From Eubacteriales bacterium (GTDB taxonomy: Bacteria; Bacillota; Clostridia; Lachnospirales; Lachnospiraceae), in NCBI GenBank assembly GCA_030533405.1, contig JAUNJF010000004.1:1-64000 (forward strand): a stretch of DNA of 64,000 nt, in the 5' to 3' direction. The notes under the pieces are model-generated. The model had not been told where the DNA came from. It saw only the letters and a list, made by a program, of their open reading frames with translations, and did no database searches. Shown here piece by piece: positions 1 through 6,884 of this stretch; position 1 is the stretch's first letter; each line of letters starts with the position of its first letter. The position numbers and the translations under genes were made by a program.

Positions 1-54
1 AAGAAGCCAGGTTTAAAGGCAGCTCGTCGTGCTCCACAGTTCTCAAAGAGATAA
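1..54 (+). CDS. rpsI: 30S ribosomal protein S9, C-terminal end (partial)
   Basis: The first 17 codons read KKPGLKAARRAPQFSKR and then TAA. This is the conserved basic tail of bacterial ribosomal protein S9, whose final SKR reaches the decoding region of the 30S subunit. The rest of the gene lies upstream of the window. A rho-independent terminator follows at 81-116. The last codons and the terminator are repeated at 2876-2948, so this gene end looks like an integration target. Recognition is by the tail motif, which is short but distinctive. Confidence 0.9.
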   Translation, partial: KKPGLKAARRAPQFSKR

Positions 55-111
55 TCAAGAGAATATTTCAAAGAATTTACAAACCTCAGAAACCGTGTGT
101 TTCTGGGGTTT
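39..111 (+). repeat. Direct repeat copy 1 (putative attL), rpsI end plus terminator
   Basis: This segment matches 2876-2948 at 71 of 73 positions; the differences are at 84 and 94. It begins inside the codon for Q14 of the visible rpsI tail and runs through the terminator stem. One difference is a GC to GU change in the stem and the other is in the loop, so the hairpin is preserved in both copies. Confidence 0.85.
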
Positions 112-116
112 TCTTT
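81..116 (+). terminator. rpsI rho-independent terminator
   Basis: A 10-bp stem, CCTCAGAAAC pairing with GTTTCTGGGG around a 5-nt loop, is followed by TTTTCTTT. It lies 27 bp after the rpsI stop codon. Confidence 0.85.
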
Positions 117-143
117 ATGTTTGAGAAAACGAATAAAAATTGG

Positions 144-173
144 TATGCAACATGTATGCATCGAATATGCAAC
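144..173. repeat. ATGCAAC repeat cluster inside the left end of the island
   Basis: TATGCAACATGTATGCA (144-160) is followed by ATATGCAAC (165-173). A close relative, TATGCAACACGTATGCAAC, lies at 2798-2816, just inside the other end. Repeats at both inner ends of an integrated element resemble arm-type sites bound by tyrosine recombinases; that role is inferred. Confidence 0.45.
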
Positions 174-259
174 AATAGTTTTAGCTAACGATGTTATTTT
201 TTCGATAACTGTGGTACTATTAATATATCTAAATAGTACATAAGAGGGTGGTGGTTTTG

Positions 260-763
260 ATGATGGCTCCTAGAGAACTAAAACACCTGGCTGAGAAAAA
301 AGAAAATGAAAATATCAGATTTCGAACATTCCTAAAATGCAATGCTGATGAGGATGAATTAGATGAGCAATTTGCGAAATTACATAAAGAATTGTTTGCA
401 AATTATGACTGTAGCAGATGCAGGAATTGTTGCAAGAATTATTATGGAAGTATTCCAACTTCTGATGTTGAAGTGGATGCAAATTATTTGCATATGACAG
501 TAGAAGATTTTATTAATCTGTATTTTAAGGAAAAGGACGTAGAAGAAAAGTATCAAACAAAACACATGCCATGTGATTTCTTGCAGCAGGATGGCAGTTG
601 TAAGCTTGGTGAGTGTAAACCGGATAATTGTAAGAAGTATCCATATACCGACCAGCCAGATCGATTGCATAGCCTGTATAGTGTGCTTGAAGCAGTGGAG
701 GTGTGTCCTGTTGCCTATGAAATATGGGAACGCTTGAAAGAGGAATATGGATTTGAAAAATAG
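260..763 (+). CDS. YkgJ-family cysteine cluster protein
   Basis: This 167-residue protein carries the CSRCRNCC cluster that defines the YkgJ/CxxCxxCC family, plus four further cysteines in its C-terminal half (MPCDFL, GSCKLGEC, DNCKKYPY, VCPVAYE), a pattern suited to binding zinc or an iron-sulfur cluster. The biochemical role of the family is not established. The start at ATG 260 is preferred because AAGAGGG at 242-248 lies 11 nt upstream; a GTG at 248 overlaps that site. It overlaps the next small gene by 17 nt, so the two are probably translated together. It is the first gene inside the island. Confidence 0.75.
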   Translation: MMAPRELKHLAEKKENENIRFRTFLKCNADEDELDEQFAKLHKELFANYDCSRCRNCCKNYYGSIPTSDVEVDANYLHMTVEDFINLYFKEKDVEEKYQTKHMPCDFLQQDGSCKLGECKPDNCKKYPYTDQPDRLHSLYSVLEAVEVCPVAYEIWERLKEEYGFEK

Positions 764-941
764 AAGAAAGATATATAATAAGGATGAGAGTGAATCAATC
801 ATAGATTCCGATGAAATATTTGCTTTTATTGTAGGATATACTGAGGGTGGATTTCCATATGGAGTTACTTGGGAAGAAATGGAAATACAAGAAGGTACTG
901 AGGATATAGTTGAGAAAGATATTGAATTACCATTTAAATAA
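747..941 (+). CDS. Small acidic protein of unknown function
   Basis: This 64-residue acidic protein starts inside the end of the YkgJ gene, with AAAGAGG at 737-743 acting as ribosome binding site. No domain is recognised. The central stretch DEIFAFIVGYTEGGFPYG followed by VTWEEM looks conserved rather than random (aromatic and glycine-rich strand followed by an acidic segment). The overlap with the upstream gene suggests a coupled pair. Its function is unknown. Confidence 0.6.
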   Translation: MDLKNRRKIYNKDESESIIDSDEIFAFIVGYTEGGFPYGVTWEEMEIQEGTEDIVEKDIELPFK

Positions 942-962
942 TGATGAATTGAGGTAGATAGC

Positions 963-1992
963 ATGGAGTGGCACGCATTATTTAGACCGCATATATTGGA
1001 TAGAGGAATTGAATATTATGAAGATGGTAATGTTATAGATTTCGAATGCACAGAAGATACAATAACAGCTAGAGTTATGGGCTCAGAAGATTATAACGTT
1101 GAAATTGATATAGAAAAAGAGAATGTACTTGGCATGTACTGCTCTTGCCCATATGCGCGGGATGGGAAGCAATTATTCGTAAAGCAGATGGAGCGTTTAA
1201 AAACGAAGTGAAATCCTGGTTTGAAGATCACCGCAACGGATATGTTCTGGATTTTATGGAAGAATATATGGATGAGATTTTGTTTCAGGAATTTGGAAAT
1301 GATGAGAAGATTAGAGAAGAAATTCAGCTACTAGATGAAGTGATTGCAAAAGCAAAAGGAAATGATTGGGTATATATTATTCGGTTTATCATGGATATGA
1401 AAACACGATATTAAAACGAATTCATTATATGGAGAAATTGAATTACACTACTGAAGAAATTGAAAAATATAAACAAGAAAACCGAAGATTTTTTGCGATT
1501 CGAGAATTGGAAATTACAGATGCAATTTCGCGGAAAGATTATAATAAGGCTATTGATGTGCTTAAGGAAAGCAAACGTTTAGATGTAGATTATGTGGAAC
1601 AAACAAAAAATTATTGTGAGCAATTGATTGCCATTTATGATAAACTTAATATGAAGGAAGAGTATTGTAAGGAATTAGAAGGTTACTTGATTCAATATAG
1701 ACAGTTTGATTTGAAATACTACAAAATGCTGAAAACTGAAATGACAAATGAACAAAAGTGGAGCGAAATTGTAGATCGAATTGTAGAACATAATCCATGC
1801 GAGCGATTAGTGTGTGATGTACTACAGGATGAAAAGAGATATGAACAATTAATGTGTAAAATCGAACAAACCTCTGGAAATGTTGAATTGCTTGATAGAT
1901 ATGAGAGGGTTTTGAGAAAAAACAACCCGGATAAAGTGATAAAAATATATGATAATCGTGTTAATAACAGCAGAGATTGGAGTGTGATTTAT
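963..1992 (+). pseudogene. SWIM zinc-finger family protein, deleted and frameshifted
   Basis: The first frame (963-1211) begins like a SWIM-domain protein and reaches the first two cysteines (MYCSCPYA), but the Cys and His that complete CxCxnCxH are missing because the sequence jumps to a later part of the family. A second frame (to 1414) and then a third frame (from about 1366) continue the C-terminal helical-repeat region, e.g. FEDHRNGYVLDFMEEYMDE and later KRIHYMEKLNYTTEEIEKY. The usual C-terminus is also absent: the third frame runs straight into the next gene near 1990. An internal deletion, at least one frameshift and a 3' truncation leave this non-functional. The family role is not settled. 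Confidence 0.7.
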
Positions 1993-2223
1993 ATGACAAC
2001 AATGAGTACTAAAAGTGGAAGAGTAATAAAAGTAGTAAAGCAGGGGGAAGAAAAGAGTACGTTAACATCCTCTGAACAGGAAATGGATATACGAGCTGTT
2101 GCGGCAGTGAATGCTGCGATTAATAGGGCAAAGGTTTGCAAAAAACCAGTTGCTGTATATGATAAGGAAAAGAAAGCAGCATATGTTGAGTATGCAAATG
2201 GGGAAAGAAAATATGCAGAATAG
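1993..2223 (+). CDS. Small basic protein, probable partner (antitoxin-like) of the zeta toxin
   Basis: This 76-residue protein starts at ATG 1993, with TTGGAGTG (ribosome binding site) about 10 nt upstream; the open frame continues upstream into the SWIM pseudogene but the sequence character changes here. It reads as a short protein with VIKVVKQGEEK, a helical middle (EMDIRAVAAVNAAINRAK) and an Asp/Glu/Tyr-rich end. Small proteins of this kind precede zeta-type kinases in Firmicutes. Its last codons overlap the toxin gene by 11 nt, so translation is coupled. It is not an epsilon homologue by eye; the antitoxin role is inferred from position and coupling. Confidence 0.55.
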   Translation: MTTMSTKSGRVIKVVKQGEEKSTLTSSEQEMDIRAVAAVNAAINRAKVCKKPVAVYDKEKKAAYVEYANGERKYAE

Positions 2224-2767
2224 AAAGCCCATGGTGCTTGTTTTGGCTGGACCAAATGGTTCGGGGAAAAGTACTATTACAACATATTTTGATATTGTTG
2301 GTAATTATACCAACGCAGATGATGTCGTATCATCTACTAAGATGAATAATTTGGAAGCAGCGAAAATGGTGGATAAACAGAGATATGAATCCATTGAGAA
2401 GAAAGAAGACTTTACCTTCGAAACAGTATTATCGTCAGAATATAAATTAGATATTTTACGTAAAGCAAAAGAAGAGGGTTATTTTATTAAATGCGTATTT
2501 GTTTTGACCGTTGACCCTAAAATTAATATTACTCGTATTGAATCAAGGGTGGCGCTGGGCGGACACGATGTGGAAAACTCCAAGGTTATTGAGAGATATC
2601 ATAAATCGATTAATAATATAAAAGAATTGATAGAGTTATGTGATATTTTGCATGTATATGACAATACTGAAATACCGCAAAGAATTATTCGCAAACATAA
2701 GGAGGATTTTTCGATATATCCGAATTCTTATTGGAATGAAGAAGATATTTTAGGATTGCTTGAATAG
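2213..2767 (+). CDS. Zeta toxin family P-loop kinase
   Basis: A 184-residue protein with an N-terminal Walker A motif GPNGSGKST (about residues 13-21), the usual opening of zeta/AAA_33 toxins, which phosphorylate UDP-activated amino sugars and block wall synthesis. Further on, DDVVSSTKMNN and TFETVLSS match the substrate-binding stretch of the family, and RVALGGHDV matches the arginine-rich motif used in catalysis. The start at 2213 follows GGGAAAG at 2201-2207 and overlaps the upstream small gene. The length suits the short chromosomal type rather than the roughly 280-residue plasmid zeta. It is the last gene in the island. Confidence 0.8.
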   Translation: MQNRKPMVLVLAGPNGSGKSTITTYFDIVGNYTNADDVVSSTKMNNLEAAKMVDKQRYESIEKKEDFTFETVLSSEYKLDILRKAKEEGYFIKCVFVLTVDPKINITRIESRVALGGHDVENSKVIERYHKSINNIKELIELCDILHVYDNTEIPQRIIRKHKEDFSIYPNSYWNEEDILGLLE

Positions 2768-2797
2768 TGTCGTTGGGACTTGCTGAGATTCCCGCAG

Positions 2798-2816
2798 TAT
2801 GCAACACGTATGCAAC
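2798..2816. repeat. ATGCAAC repeat inside the right end of the island
   Basis: TATGCAACACGTATGCAAC resembles the cluster at 144-173 near the opposite end. Two copies of the TATGCAAC unit are spaced 11 bp apart. A role as recombinase arm site is inferred only. Confidence 0.4.
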
Positions 2817-2862
2817 TACCAAAACCACAAACCCTGTATTTCACGGCTTTTCCATCTCTCAA

Positions 2863-2948
2863 AACGCAAGTTTGCGTTCTCAAAGAGATAATCAAGAGAA
2901 TATTTCAAAGAATTTACAAATCTCAGAAACTGTGTGTTTCTGGGGTTT
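2863..2948 (+). repeat. Direct repeat copy 2 (putative attR) with adjoining palindrome
   Basis: Positions 2876-2948 repeat the rpsI end and terminator (71 of 73 identical to 39-111), but no rpsI coding sequence precedes them. The junction is overlapped by a 7-bp inverted repeat, AACGCAA-GT-TTGCGTT (2863-2878), which is absent from copy 1. The copied terminator stem is intact and would end transcription of the zeta-toxin gene. Confidence 0.8.
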
Positions 2949-2978
2949 GTCTTGTATTGACAGGAAAGAAAAAAATAG

Positions 2979-3008
2979 TTGGTATAAGCTGTTATATAAT
3001 GGTATAAT
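2979..3008 (+). promoter_or_regulatory. Promoter for the SUKH membrane protein
   Basis: TTGGTA (2979-2984), an 18-bp spacer and TATAAT (3003-3008) lie 37 bp ahead of the start codon at 3045. It is placed directly after the duplicated terminator, so the gene is transcribed independently of the island. Confidence 0.55.
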
Positions 3009-3044
3009 ACAAAAATATAAACGTTTTTCTAGGAGGATATACTT

Positions 3045-4175
3045 ATGGAGTATATTATAGGTCCAGTAGTATACTGTATTTTTGTTGCTATAATAGTTAT
3101 TCTAGGATGGTTTTTCATAAAAAAACTTAATGGATGGAGTGCTCATAAATATTCTATAAATGTTACAAACGAGGTTAGGGATTATTTAAAAGCACCACAA
3201 AATAGAAGAAAACTCGAATTAAATGACTTAGAGAAGATTCGGGAAAATACAAAACAAAAAATAATATCTTATATGCTGATTTTGCTTTGTGTTTTGTTTG
3301 TATTTGGAATAAAAGAGGGATTTAGTGCTACATTATTTCTTTCGTTTATTGTACTTGTGATTGTATTTTTTATTGCTATTTTCATTTTGTCTATAAAAGA
3401 TAAAAAGGAATTAAATCCTAGTTATGATGGTGGAATTTGGATTGAAAAGGCATATATATTGCATGTAATACCTTATAAGGGATACAAACTTATTATTGCA
3501 TATTTTGATTTCTTTGAGAATGAAATTAAGACAATAAGTATTCAAATTGATAGGGATGATGTGGGTACGCCCTTACATATTGGTGATTATATAGATATTG
3601 TTCTTTCTGTAAAGAGTTCCCGCTTAAAATATTGTCGGGTGGTACATACACAGGATACAAATATGTATAAGGAAAAAACAACGAATTACATGAAAAAGGA
3701 ATTTGACGAAATTGTTCAATTATGTGAGGGACGGATAGAGGAATATGGAGATCACGCCTCATATTTTCTTGAGCCCGCAAACGAGGAAGAAATCCTTGAA
3801 TGGGAACGACAAACAGGAACGGAGATGCCGGAAGATTATAAAGAATGGCTAAAATTAACATCTGCTTGTCAGATGTGTTCAACAATTGCTTCATTGTTTT
3901 TCCCTGAGATAGTACAGCCGTCCTTTCTTCCTGAGGAATATGTTCTCATTGGAAATGTAGTTGGAGATGGAGAAGTACTTTGTTTCAGTAAAGATACTAA
4001 AAAATATGTTACATATTTTGAAGGAAAAGTTAATCTGGAATACGATAATCTTAAGTCTTTTTTGAATAGTGTTAAGAGAGATATAAAGGGAGAATTACCT
4101 CGGCTTGATTTGTCAGAGGAAGATTTGACGAGAATGAAGGAAACGCTAGATAAAATAAGAAATGCTGAAAAATAA
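3045..4175 (+). CDS. Membrane protein with C-terminal SUKH (SMI1/KNR4) domain
   Basis: A 376-residue protein with three predicted membrane segments (about residues 4-26, 73-91 and 95-117), a beta-rich cytoplasmic middle part (about 130-205) and a C-terminal SUKH-type domain from about 245, marked by EEILEWERQTGTEMPEDYKEW and the strand VLIGNVVGDGEVLCFS. SUKH domains are common as immunity proteins against polymorphic toxins and as general protein-binding modules; a membrane-anchored fusion is less usual. The N-terminal and middle modules resemble the protein at 5473-6114 (both have NRRK followed by a charged stretch before the paired helices). AGGAGG lies at 3032-3036. No toxin gene is adjacent. 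Confidence 0.7.
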   Translation: MEYIIGPVVYCIFVAIIVILGWFFIKKLNGWSAHKYSINVTNEVRDYLKAPQNRRKLELNDLEKIRENTKQKIISYMLILLCVLFVFGIKEGFSATLFLSFIVLVIVFFIAIFILSIKDKKELNPSYDGGIWIEKAYILHVIPYKGYKLIIAYFDFFENEIKTISIQIDRDDVGTPLHIGDYIDIVLSVKSSRLKYCRVVHTQDTNMYKEKTTNYMKKEFDEIVQLCEGRIEEYGDHASYFLEPANEEEILEWERQTGTEMPEDYKEWLKLTSACQMCSTIASLFFPEIVQPSFLPEEYVLIGNVVGDGEVLCFSKDTKKYVTYFEGKVNLEYDNLKSFLNSVKRDIKGELPRLDLSEEDLTRMKETLDKIRNAEK

Positions 4176-4221
4176 TAATCAAGCCATAGGCGTAATTCTT
4201 GTAATAGAGGATGCTGTAGAT

Positions 4222-4256
4222 TGCATTCTGGAACATTGTTCTGGGATGCTTTTTTA
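4222..4256 (+). terminator. Terminator after the SUKH membrane protein
   Basis: GCATTCTGGAAC pairs, with G-U wobbles, with GTTCTGGGATGC around a 3-nt loop, followed by a run of six T. The rest of 4176-4423 shows no gene. Confidence 0.6.
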
Positions 4257-4423
4257 CATAGAAGAAATCTAAATGCTGTTCATATCGTTTATGATCATTC
4301 CTTAAGTGTAGTCTGGATTTTTATACCATTTAAATTAGATATAAACGAAGGATATTATTTTAGAGCTTCGGACTAAAAAAGGATTATCTCAGGAGAATAA
4401 TAAGGAGATATTGAGGTGTAAGC

Positions 4424-5026
4424 ATGAATAATAAGGAGAATATGATAGAGGTGTCATTGGATTTATTTTCAAAACGTGGATTTTCAGGAGTATCCGTGAG
4501 AGACATATGTGGGAAGTTGAACCTAAAGGAAAGTGCGCTTTATTATCATTTTAAAAATAAAGAAGCAATTTTGGAAACTTTGTATCAACGAGTTGAAATC
4601 TTAATTGAAAGCATGCGTGGTACATTTGACGGGACTTTTGAGAATGTGAACGAGGTATCTACAGGTGCGATGCAGATGGTTGCGAAGGGATTTCTTGTTA
4701 ATTATTATTGTGATAATCATGTGAGGCGATTGCTTGCTATGCTGAATATTGAACGAATGTCAGATTCGGTTGCGAATGAGAAGTATAGGATGCTTATGTA
4801 CGAGATGCCACTTCAACAATGTGAGCGTGTTTTCAAAAAAATGGGTGAGAAACAAATCATTGACTGCAAAACACCAGATTTGCTTGCGAAGGAATATCTT
4901 GGGATAATTATAATAGCATATGATCGATATGTTTTGGGGAATGAGAATTTAGAAAAAGGAATAAAGAGGGCACTTGATGATGTGGAGAGAGAAGTAGGAT
5001 TGTTTTACGAAGGAATAAAAAGATAA
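4424..5026 (+). CDS. TetR family transcriptional regulator
   Basis: A 200-residue protein with an N-terminal TetR helix-turn-helix: DLFSKRGFSGVSVRDICGKL and then ESALYYHFKNKEAILETLY (about residues 12-55). The C-terminal ligand domain is not recognisable. The ATG follows GAGGTG at about 4414. The lipoprotein and membrane genes that follow are on the same strand with short gaps, so it may regulate them. No clear operator was seen in its own upstream region, in contrast to the TetR genes at 6267 and 48500. Confidence 0.85.
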   Translation: MNNKENMIEVSLDLFSKRGFSGVSVRDICGKLNLKESALYYHFKNKEAILETLYQRVEILIESMRGTFDGTFENVNEVSTGAMQMVAKGFLVNYYCDNHVRRLLAMLNIERMSDSVANEKYRMLMYEMPLQQCERVFKKMGEKQIIDCKTPDLLAKEYLGIIIIAYDRYVLGNENLEKGIKRALDDVEREVGLFYEGIKR

Positions 5027-5077
5027 ATAAAGTGTTAAAGGATGCAAGAGACAAAGGATAAGCATTACGGAAAAAGT

Positions 5078-5437
5078 ATGATGATGAAAAATATAACAAC
5101 AAGAAAATTTACATGTTTATTTTGTTTATTTGTTATGTGTTTTATGCTCACGTCATGTGGAGAAATGCACGCAATGAAAAAACAGGCGAAAAAGGATGCC
5201 AAAGAAATTCGGAATGAATATAAAGAAGATTTTATTGCTGCGGCTAAGGAATTATATGGAGATGAAGTAAGGGTAAGGCGAATCAAAGGAGAAGTGGATA
5301 CTACATGCGATTCGATGTTTGGGTATACAACAAGCTATTACGCAACGGGAAAGCTGATTGGAAAGGTACACAGTGGAAAGACAATAAAGAGTGTTGTATA
5401 TAATCCTGTATCAGGGGAAATCGAAGAACGACATTAA
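5078..5437 (+). CDS. Small lipoprotein of unknown function
   Basis: The product has a positively charged N-terminus, a hydrophobic stretch (CLFCLFVMCFML) and a lipobox LTSC, indicating a diacylglyceryl-anchored lipoprotein. The mature part is about 95 residues, with a charged helix (KKQAKKDAKEIRNEYKEDF) and a beta-rich end. The start is uncertain: ATGs at 5078, 5081 and 5084 give a normal signal peptide, while the open frame reaches back to 5042. It lies between the TetR gene and a membrane protein in the same direction. Confidence 0.6.
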   Translation: MMMKNITTRKFTCLFCLFVMCFMLTSCGEMHAMKKQAKKDAKEIRNEYKEDFIAAAKELYGDEVRVRRIKGEVDTTCDSMFGYTTSYYATGKLIGKVHSGKTIKSVVYNPVSGEIEERH

Positions 5438-5472
5438 CGTGGGTGCCAGAGATTGAGGAGTACAAGATAAGT

Positions 5473-6114
5473 ATGAAGAGTGAAGAATTATTTATGTTGT
5501 TAATCATTGGTGGTGGCATAATATTGCCGATTATGGGTATTGGGATAGCGATTAGCAGGGTAACGTATAAGAATGAAAGACGATTTCGTGAAAATGATTT
5601 GAAAGAGGATGTTAAGAGATATATAGGTGATGATGGTAATCGCCGTAAATTTTCAACAGATGATAGATTGTATTATAAAAATAAAAGAAAAAAAAGGATA
5701 AAAAAGATTGTTCCGATGATATTGTATAGTCTAATTGCTATATTGTGGATGATAGATGCCAGGGGTAATATGGATAAGGTATCTTATGCAGTTCCTGTTT
5801 TGATTATTAGTTTGATTGTGCTTTTATGCTGGTGTATAGCTTTCATAATAGGAAAAATGAGAGCCCCCAAGGTGAATGAGGGATGGGTTATAAAGGGCTA
5901 CATTTACAAATATATAAGGTCAAATCATAGACATATACAGGTATACGCACTTATAATATATTATGATTATATAGAAATGAAATATAAAACATATGAAGTA
6001 AATACAAAACGTATTCGATTGAAAGAAAATGATGAGAAAACTGGTGCGGAATATGTTGAACTAATCTGTAAAGAGAAAAAGCATAGACTACAGATTATGG
6101 ATGTTTTGAGCTAA
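5473..6114 (+). CDS. Membrane protein related to the N-terminal part of the SUKH membrane protein
   Basis: A 213-residue protein with one N-terminal membrane helix, a charged stretch, two further helices (about residues 83-125) and a beta-rich tail. The order and several motifs (NRRK, then lysine-rich segment, then paired helices, then GWVIKGYIYKY) match the first 210 residues of the protein at 3045-4175, so the two are diverged paralogues, this one lacking the SUKH domain. ATG 5473 is chosen because GAGGAG ends 12 nt upstream; a GTG at 5443 is possible. Function unknown. Confidence 0.6.
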   Translation: MKSEELFMLLIIGGGIILPIMGIGIAISRVTYKNERRFRENDLKEDVKRYIGDDGNRRKFSTDDRLYYKNKRKKRIKKIVPMILYSLIAILWMIDARGNMDKVSYAVPVLIISLIVLLCWCIAFIIGKMRAPKVNEGWVIKGYIYKYIRSNHRHIQVYALIIYYDYIEMKYKTYEVNTKRIRLKENDEKTGAEYVELICKEKKHRLQIMDVLS

Positions 6115-6155
6115 CTATGCGTAGTAATATGTGAAATGCGAATTGTAAGAATATG

Positions 6156-6203
6156 AGCAGTTTGCCGTCTTATTTTTTTTAGATGGCAAACTGCTTTTTT
6201 TTC
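6156..6203 (+). terminator. Rho-independent terminator
   Basis: AGCAGTTTGCCGTCT pairs with AGATGGCAAACTGC and is followed by eight T. It separates the upstream genes from the TetR/reductase operon. Confidence 0.85.
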
Positions 6204-6250
6204 TTGACGGCTAATTTAAATTAGCTTACAATTAGGCTAATCTGAATTAG
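6204..6250 (+). promoter_or_regulatory. Promoter with twin TetR-type operators
   Basis: TTGACG (6204-6209), a 17-bp spacer and TACAAT (6227-6232) form a good sigma-A promoter. The spacer holds a perfect 14-bp palindrome CTAATTTAAATTAG (6211-6224), and a near-copy CTAATCTGAATTAG (6237-6250) covers the start region; their centres are 26 bp apart. The layout implies repression by the TetR protein encoded immediately downstream. The half-sites recur in the promoter at 48417-48465. Confidence 0.75.
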
Positions 6251-6266
6251 CTAAGGAGAGATAACG

Positions 6267-6884
6267 ATGGATACAAAACACAGAATTTTGGACGAGGCCC
6301 TTACTTTGTTTTCGCAAAAGGGTTATGCCAGTGTTTATGTAGGTGAAATAGCAGAGCGTGTTGGAATAAAAGCGCCATCATTATATAAGCATTATAAAAA
6401 TAAAAAAGCTATTTTTGATGCAATTATAGATGAGATGAATCAGAGATATTTAGAACAAGTAAATATTCTTAATATAAATGGCATGGATCCCTCAGAAGAT
6501 ATTTCTCGATATATGAATATTTCAGAAGATGATTTTATTCAAATAGGTACAAGTTTGTTTTTGCATTTTCTACATGATGATTACACAAGTAGATTTCGAA
6601 AAATTTTAACAATAGAACAGTTTCATAATTTAGAATTTGCAAAGCTTTATTCTGATGAATATGTGGATGGTCCGTTGAAATATCAAAAGATGTTATTTCA
6701 ACTTTTGGTATCGAATGGCGTATTCGTGGATGCAGACATAGACGTTATTACATTACAGTTTTATTCGCCGATTTTTATGCTATTAACACTTTGTGACAGA
6801 GAACCCAGTAGAGAGGATGAAGCAGTTCAACTTTTAGAAAAACATTTCAGACAGTTTAGTGCTATATACGGGAGGAATAAATGA
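6267..6884 (+). CDS. TetR family transcriptional regulator (probable autorepressor)
   Basis: A 205-residue TetR protein with the DNA-binding helices ALTLFSQKGYASVYVGEIAE and KAPSLYKHYKNKKAIFDAII. The C-terminal part includes TIEQFHN and LCDREPSRED, which match TIEQFRN and LCDREPNRKD of the TetR at 48500-49099; the two are paralogues. GGAGAG precedes the start. Twin palindromes in its promoter suggest autoregulation. The stop overlaps the reductase gene start (ATGATG), so the two form an operon and the reductase is a likely regulated target. Confidence 0.9.
   Translation: MDTKHRILDEALTLFSQKGYASVYVGEIAERVGIKAPSLYKHYKNKKAIFDAIIDEMNQRYLEQVNILNINGMDPSEDISRYMNISEDDFIQIGTSLFLHFLHDDYTSRFRKILTIEQFHNLEFAKLYSDEYVDGPLKYQKMLFQLLVSNGVFVDADIDVITLQFYSPIFMLLTLCDREPSREDEAVQLLEKHFRQFSAIYGRNK

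Larger units (their letters stand above)
39..2948. mobile_element. Putative integrated island bounded by duplicated rpsI 3' ends
   Basis: A 73-bp direct repeat (39-111 and 2876-2948, two mismatches) contains the last rpsI codons and the rpsI terminator. It brackets 2.8 kb carrying a YkgJ-family gene, a small acidic gene, a SWIM pseudogene and a zeta-toxin pair. Site-specific elements that insert in the 3' end of a conserved gene typically restore the end on one side and leave the old end on the other, which is the arrangement seen. No integrase, relaxase or replication gene is visible, so this would be a non-autonomous or decayed element. A tandem duplication followed by divergence is the alternative. 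Confidence 0.6.

Noticed and set aside
380..964. 194-codon minus-strand frame opposite the YkgJ gene
   Set aside because: It is antisense to a gene with clear family motifs and is rich in Ile/Ser/His as expected for a shadow frame.
2767..3060. Two overlapping open frames across the right repeat
   Set aside because: They run through the duplicated terminator and the promoter of the next gene; neither has protein-like character.
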